A stretch of 26,041 nt of DNA from Plakobranchus ocellatus (Eukaryota > Mollusca > Gastropoda > Plakobranchidae). The translations under genes were made by a program, and so were the position numbers. Below are positions 20,612 through 26,041 of the stretch, one piece after another. Position 1 is the stretch's first letter. Every line of letters begins with the position of its first letter. Where the stretch lies: positions 73,185 through 99,225 of the forward strand of contig BLXT01007559.1 in the NCBI GenBank assembly GCA_019648995.1, read 5' to 3'. Under the pieces are notes generated by a model, which ran no database searches, was not told the origin of the DNA, and saw nothing but the letters and a program-made list of their open reading frames with translations.

Positions 20612-22293
20612 AGGAGTTCGATACTTACTTCTTGCATTTTTGACTTCTGTCGTTATTGACTTGTACGAGGAAACCTTAACTTTCGATGAAAAGCACATTC
20701 CCAACGTAATTTGGCGTTTTCCGACATGTTCAATGTGTAACGTTTCCAACAGAACAGCGAAAGATTGTGCAATCTCAGTGAAAAAAAAAACTTTTTTACG
20801 ATCAAAACTAACTGTGCGTTTGAATTAGTTTTTGGCCATTTCGTTTATTTCATAATGTCTTTCAACCTTACGCTCTCGATACGTAGAAAAATTTTTTATC
20901 CTCTTGTTTAATATTTGAACCGAGCGAGATGGATTCCGAGGTTGCAATCAATTTTTTCGAGCTATTATCATCTCTAAATTAATTGTTCTTTTCTTGCCAA
21001 AGGTAAACCAAATTAAAAAAGAAGCATTTGGTTTCTGGCATCCAATAACAGTACTAGAATACGAATACCAAAAGAATCGTATTTGCTAGGTTCATTTTCT
21101 AGTCTTTAAATAGATGAATAGACAATAGGGAAAAAAAAAGAAGATTCCTATGTTTCGATGTAGCAGAATCTTACCGCTTTCTGTTCCTCAATTCTTTCAC
21201 AAGATTACGTTTCTTCTTATATTCTCTTTGACAGGTAAGTTATTAATTAAAGCATTGAATACCATATTCCCGGCGTATTTACCTGTCTTACCGATGACTC
21301 TAATACCTGTAATTTCCAAAAAGTGTAAGACAATGTGTGAAAGTCTACGAATATTAGGCTTTATGACGATGGACTTTTTCTCGCGGGCAGAAGTTGTAGC
21401 AAGGTATTTGAGGTAGTTTATAGTGTATTTTAACCTACTCTATCGATAAGTGAAAGAAAAATTAGCATTGTTCAGGTTATATCTGAGTCCCAAGGCGATC
21501 AAAACTAAGCGTTGCAATATGCTTTTAAGCTTGATTTTTAATCAAAAAGAGCGATTAAAAAAAAAATTGAAATGTATAGAGACAACCGATCAAATACTTT
21601 GGACATGAAGGAGAGTACAAATAGAACATTACTGAGAGATGTTATAAGCATAAATTTTCACCGATTTCTACGGAGACACTTCGGTGAAAGAGCAAAAAGC
21701 TGTAAAAAATTCCCCATCCTCATGAAGCGAAATGATTTCGATGCTCACTTCTTGCATTCATGGCCTCCGTCGTTATTGAATTTCAGAAAGAAACCTTTGC
21801 GAACGATTCAAATTTTGGTAATCTATGTTAGCTTTTTCCGACATAACAAACAGCCACCGTTTTAAATAAAAAGGAAAGAAAAAGAGCGAAATTTTTACTC
21901 ACAAATGGCTTTGTCACGATCGATGTTAACTCGCTGGTTTCAGCCTTTGCTGGCCAATTAAATTATTTACCAATGTCTTTTGACCTATCTTTATCGACAC
22001 TGGGAAGAAAATTAAATATCCTGGTTGTGTCAAAGTTGAGGCTTTCAGTCTGTTTTTAAACTAGTATTTCATCCAAAATTTGCAGATTTTTCTCATTTCT
22101 AATGACTTGGGGAAAAAGGCAAAACATTTGATTTTATGGACAAAATCAGTAGGATTTTTTGATCATGAAATAGAGTAGAAATTTAGTACATTTCTATAGT
22201 TCTTTTAAGCCCGCGCTTCCTTATATATTGGCAAAGATGCGTCAGTAAAAGAGCGAATATTGATGAAAACATTCCACATTGCAATGAAACGAC
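20612..22293 (+). repeat. Array unit 11 (A11-B11-C11), a clean trimer
   Basis: Landmarks at 20798, 21366 and 21916 give the clearest 568/550/562 spacing. Sister of unit 10. C11 has a 97-codon plus-strand frame (21572-21865) alignable to that of C8; the TAG seen in other C copies is GAG here. Confidence 0.9.
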
Positions 22294-23999
22294 AGGATTT
22301 CGCTACTTACTTCTTGCTCTTTTGACTTCCGTAGTTATTTACTTCTACGAGGAAACCTTTGCATTCGATGAAAAGCACATTGGCAACGTATTTAAGCGTC
22401 TTTCGACACGTCAAATGTCTGCCGTTTCCAAAATAAGAAAGAAAAAAGCGCGATGTTGCTGAAAAAGTGGTTTTATTACGATGGCAAATAACTCGCGGGT
22501 TTGACCTATTGCTAGCCATTTGAGTTATTTCACAGTGTCTTTCAACCTTCCTCTATCGATGTATAGAAAAATTTGTTACCCTCTTGTATACCATTTGAAA
22601 CTGAATGTAATGGATTCCAAGGGTTGAAATCATGATTTTCTGGCTATTTTTCACATTAAAATTGGTGGTTTTCTCCCTTTTCAAAGTTAAATCTAATTCA
22701 AAAGGAAATAAAAAAAGTTCCTGTGGTTACAGGTATCGATGGACATTACAGAAAAAGGAGTTCAAAAACACTAGCATTTGTACGTTACATTTTCGACGTC
22801 CTTTCGAAGAGATAACAGAAACAAAGCAAAAACAAAATCCCCATTTGCCGTGAAGTAGAATCTTATCCACTATTTTGTTTCTTTCTATCACATAGGTTAC
22901 TTTTTTTTTTTAATCACCGGATTGGAGAAGAGTTATAAACAGAGAAAACTACATTCCCGTTATAATTTTCTGTCTTCCGATGACTCCACGCCTGTCATTT
23001 CCAAAAAGCTAGGAAAATGTTCGAAATTCTACGTAAAAAAGCTTGTATTACGATTGGAATTTACTCGTGGGCTGAAGTTAAGGCAAGTAATTTATGTACG
23101 TAAATAGTGAATTTAAACCTTTCTTTTTCGATATATGAAATAAAATTTAACATTTAGGTTGAATCTGAGTGAAAGGAGACCAAACTATGGCTCGCAGCGA
23201 GCTTTTTGGCTGGATTTTTAACAAAAAATTCGACGATGTTTACCGTGTTAGGGATTTTAAATTTCAAATAAAAGGATTCTAATGTATAGAGACAAATGAT
23301 TTGGTACAAGAATAACATCACTGCATGGAGTAAGGCATCTGTATGCTCAGATTTTAGCGAAAAAGCTTCCGTGAAAGAGGAAAAAAAAACAGTAAACATT
23401 CCCCATCGCCATAAAGTGATAGGATTTCGATGCTCCCTTCCTGGGTTTATAACTTCCGCCTTTATTGAATTTCTTAGAGGAAAACTTCGCTTTCTATGAA
23501 AACATGTTCGCGATGTATTTCAGCATCTTCCAACGTATCCATTGACTGTCGTTTGAAATAAAAGAAAGTAAAAGTGCGAAATTTTACTTTAAAACAGCTT
23601 ACTACGATTGAGACTAACTCGCGAGTTTGAGTTATTGGTGACCGTTTAAATGTTTTCACAGCGTCTTTGGACCTTAGACTATCAATATGTAGAACGAATT
23701 TTGACATTCTGCTTGTTATCTTCGAGGTAAAGGCGTTAAATTTGATGCTTAACACCTGTTTTTATTCTAGTATTTCTGCAAAACATGCCGATTGTGTCGA
23801 AGAATATGGCCCTCAAAATAAAATAAAAAACACTTTATTGTATGGACAACTTAATTAGTTGTTTTGATCATGAAATAGAATAAACAAAATAGCATATTGT
23901 TATAGTATTTGGGGCATGCGTTTGCTTATGTGTTTACGACGGTGCATCCATTGAAAGACTGTAAATTAATTAAGAAATTGCAAATCGCGATGAAATGAA
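22294..23999 (+). repeat. Array unit 12 (A12-B12-C12), a clean trimer
   Basis: Landmarks lie near 22478 (A12), 23050 (B12) and 23604 (C12). B12 shares private variants with B13, including ACTCGTGGGCTGAAGTTAAG and AAGTAATTTATG, so units 12 and 13 are another sister pair. The C12 palindrome is weak (AGCGAAAAAGCTTCCGTGAA). Confidence 0.89.
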
Positions 24000-25350
24000 A
24001 GGATTTCGAGGTGTACTTCTTGCATTTTTTACCTCCGTTCTTGTTGACGTGTACAAAGACCCTTTGCTTTCGTGAAAAGCACATCCGCAACGTATTTTAA
24101 GCGTCTTCCGACCTGTCCAATATCTGCAGTTTCCAAAGTATGAAAAAAAAAAGGGCGCGATTTTGCTGAAAATGTGATTTTGTAACAATCGAAATTAACT
24201 CGAGGATTTGTGCTAGTGCTTGCCATTTGAGCTATTTTATAGTATCTTTCAATTCTACTCTATGGATATATAAAAAAAATTCTTACCCTCTTGTACAAGA
24301 GTTGAAACTGACAGCGATGGATTCCAAAAGATGCAATCACGTTTTTCTTGCTATTTTTCGCTTTAACATATGTGGCTTCTTCTCTTTTCGAAACTCTACG
24401 TAAATTAGGTTTTATTACGATTGGAATTCACTCGTGGGCTGAAGTTAAGGCAAGTAATTTATGTTCGTAAATAGTGAATTTCAACCTTCTCTCTCGATAT
24501 ATGAAATAAAATTTTACATTCTTTAGGCTGAATCTGAGTGAAAGAAGACCAACCTATAGCTCGCAAGGAGCTTTGTGGCTTGATTTTCAACAAAAAAATC
24601 AACAATATTTACCGCGTAAATGATTTTAAGTTCAATAAATGCATTCAAATGTGTAGAGACCAAAGATCTGGTGCTTCGGTCATGAAGTAGAGTACAAGAA
24701 TAACACCCTTCATGTAGTAAGGCATGTGTTTGCTCAGATTTAACGATAATATTTCCATGAAAGAGGAAAATAGTGGTAAAAATTCCTCATCCCCATGAAG
24801 TGACAGGATTCTGATGCTCACTTCCTGCGTTGATAACTTCCGTCATAATTGAATTTCCTAAAGAAAACTTTGCTTTCGATGAACAGCATTTTCGCGATGT
24901 ATTTCAGCGTCTTCCAACGTGTTCAATGCTTCCCTTTCAAAAGTAAGAAAGAAAAAATGCGATAGTATACTTTAAACGGCTTTCTTACGATCGATTCTTA
25001 CTCTAGAGTTTGAACTCTTGCTGGCCAATTAAATTCTACTAGTGTCTTTGGAGAAGGAATTTCAACTTTCTTCTGGTTATCTTTGAGCTTAAAGCGATAA
25101 AAACTGAGGCTGAAAAGCTGTCTTTGATCCAGTGTCGATTTTGTCCAAGTAAATTACTTCAAAATAACATAAAAACACTTAATTGTATCGACAAAAACAA
25201 TTTTAATTTTATGCTTTAATCATGAAATAAAGTAGGAAAAATAGCATATTGTTATGGTATTTTATCCTTGCCTTTGGTTAGGTTTTTATGAAGGTTCATC
25301 CGTAAAAGATTGAAAATCAATAAACTAATTGGAAATCGCGATGAAATGAC
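24000..25350 (+). repeat. Array unit 13 (A13-B13-C13) with A/B deletion
   Basis: Landmarks lie near 24185 (A13), 24417 (B13) and 24987 (C13). A-to-B spacing is about 232. Near 24391 the end of A (TCTCTTTTCGAAA) is joined directly to the middle of B (CTCTACGTAAATTAGG), removing about 340 bases; a short CGAAA overlap may be microhomology at the join. Confidence 0.88.
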
Positions 25351-25793
25351 AGGATTTCGATGTGTACTTCTTGCATTTACAACCTCCGACTTGCTGACGT
25401 GTAAATATAACCCTTTGCTTTCGATAAAAAGCACATCCGCAACGTATTTTAGAGTTTTCCGACTTGTGTAATGCCTGCCGCTTCCAAAGTAAGAAAGGAA
25501 AACGGCGCGATTTCTACGAAAAAATGGCTTTGTTACGATTGAAATTAACTCAAGGTTGTGAGTTTTGCTGCCCATTCGACTAATTGCACAATGTCTTTAA
25601 ATTTTTATCGATATAGAGAGAAATTTATCACCCTCTTGTATAAGATTTGAAGCTGACTGCGATGGATTCCAAGGGTTGCAATCACGATTTTCTGGCTAAT
25701 TTTCATGTCCAAATTGGTTTTCCTCCCTTTTCAAAGCTAAATCTTACTGAACAGGTAATCAAAAAAAGTATATGTGGTTACTGGTATTGATGG
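25351..25793 (+). repeat. Array unit 14, start only (A14)
   Basis: The last direct-orientation monomer, with its ACGAT landmark at 25535. It runs to the GGTATTGATGG motif at the A/B border, where the array changes direction. Confidence 0.85.
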
Positions 25794-26041
25794 CTGTTAA
25801 ATGATTGAAATGGCCAGCAAGAATTCAAACCCGCGAGCAAGTTTCGATCGAAACGAAACCATTGTTTGAGTGAAATTTCGCTTTCTTTCTTTCTAATTTT
25901 AGAAACGCCAGACGTTGGACATATCGGTAAACGCTAAAATACATTGGGAAAATGTTTTTTTTCGCAAGAAAAGGCTTCTTCATTCAAGTCAATTACGACA
26001 AAAGCCAACATTGCAAGAAGTAAGCATCGAAATCCTGTCAC
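25794..26041 (-). repeat. Inverted A-type monomer
   Basis: Read on the minus strand from 26041, the sequence gives GTGACAGGATTTCGATGCTT, then CTTCTTGCA, TAATTGACTTGAATGAAGAA, GTATTTTAGCGTTTACCGA, TTTCGATCGAAAC, and CTCGCGGGTTTGAATTCTTG. These are the A landmarks in order. It mirrors 25351-25600 across a spacer of about 190 bases. A 14-bp perfect palindrome (GTTTCGATCGAAAC, 25841-25854) lies inside. The inverted copy continues past the window end. Confidence 0.9.

Larger units (their letters stand above)
2457..26041. repeat. Long-monomer satellite array with trimeric higher-order units
   Basis: From about 2457 to the window end the same landmarks recur in fixed order. Types A and C share AGGATTTCGAT, then CTTACTTCTTGCA, then GTATTTTAGCGTCTTCCGAC, then TTACGATCGAA followed by CTCGCGGGTTTGAGC, then CTCTATCGATA. 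Type A has TTGACTTGTACGAGG, type C has TTGAATTTCATAAAG. Type B keeps the middle and lower landmarks (CTATCGACATTTCCTCGCGGG, GAAGTTGTAGCAAG). The ACGAT landmark in a clean unit falls at 20798 (A), 21366 (B), 21916 (C) and 22478 (next A), giving monomers of 568, 550 and 562 bases. Another clean unit gives 584, 552 and 584 (12208, 12792, 13344, 13928). Monomer types are strongly diverged from one another and neighbouring units are visibly diverged. The array is direct up to about 25793 and inverted after that. The repeat family is not one I recognise; no coding function is supported. Confidence 0.93.

Noticed and set aside
2457..26041. CRISPR array or bacterial repeat system
   Set aside because: Repeat period is hundreds of bases, copies are diverged, no short identical repeats with unique spacers, and the context is eukaryotic.
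2457..26041. Tandem gene family (for example rDNA or histone cluster)
   Set aside because: No rRNA or conserved coding sequence is seen in the monomers; frames are broken differently in each copy.
1..26041. LTR retrotransposon or endogenous virus
   Set aside because: No long identical terminal repeats flanking a coding region and no gag, protease or integrase motifs were seen; the only RT-related sequence is the LINE tail at 16754-17491.
1..26041. Telomeric repeats
   Set aside because: No TTAGGG-type or similar short telomeric tandem repeats found.

Overview
This is AT-rich, intron-less-looking, gene-poor eukaryotic DNA, most likely from an animal (probably an invertebrate). The reasons are abundant microsatellites, tRNA-derived SINEs with pol III A and B boxes, a decayed non-LTR retrotransposon tail, a MITE-like element, a run of N from a draft assembly, and no compact gene organisation. 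I found no protein-coding gene I can support. The open frames present are short, unrecognised, and mostly recur because the DNA under them recurs. The species cannot be decided from the sequence.

Layout. Positions 1-2456 are non-array DNA: a GA-rich microsatellite, (ATT)n, (GTT)n and (AC)n tracts, a relic of the SINE family that reappears at 4675, and a second tRNA-like SINE candidate at about 1475-1693. From about 2457 to the window end (23.6 kb) the DNA is one old, diverged tandem array. Its basic monomer is about 550-585 bp. Three diverged monomer types (called A, B and C here) alternate in fixed order, giving a trimeric higher-order unit of about 1.7 kb. Thirteen direct A-to-A units and the start of a fourteenth can be followed. 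One unit is pentameric (A-B-A-B-C) through a 670-bp duplication. Several units carry internal deletions, three of them at or within A and the A/B region. At about 25794 the array flips orientation, and the last 248 bases are an A monomer on the minus strand.

Mobile DNA nested in the array: a 245-bp MITE-like element with 14-bp terminal inverted repeats and three internal 46-bp repeats (3856-4100); a SINE with a 13-bp target-site duplication (4675-4832); and a minus-strand LINE 3' coding relic (16754-17491) whose 5' junction, with a piece of host repeat, was tandemly duplicated. Each interrupts a single unit and is absent from the other copies, so these insertions postdate formation of the array and were not spread by homogenisation.

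The main point of interest is the array itself: a long-monomer, three-part satellite with a recurrent palindrome (a perfect 24-bp one at 5570-5593), a GC-rich box (CTCGCGGG) kept in all three monomer types, and an orientation switch. I do not recognise the family. A structural role (centromeric or heterochromatic) is possible but is only inference.
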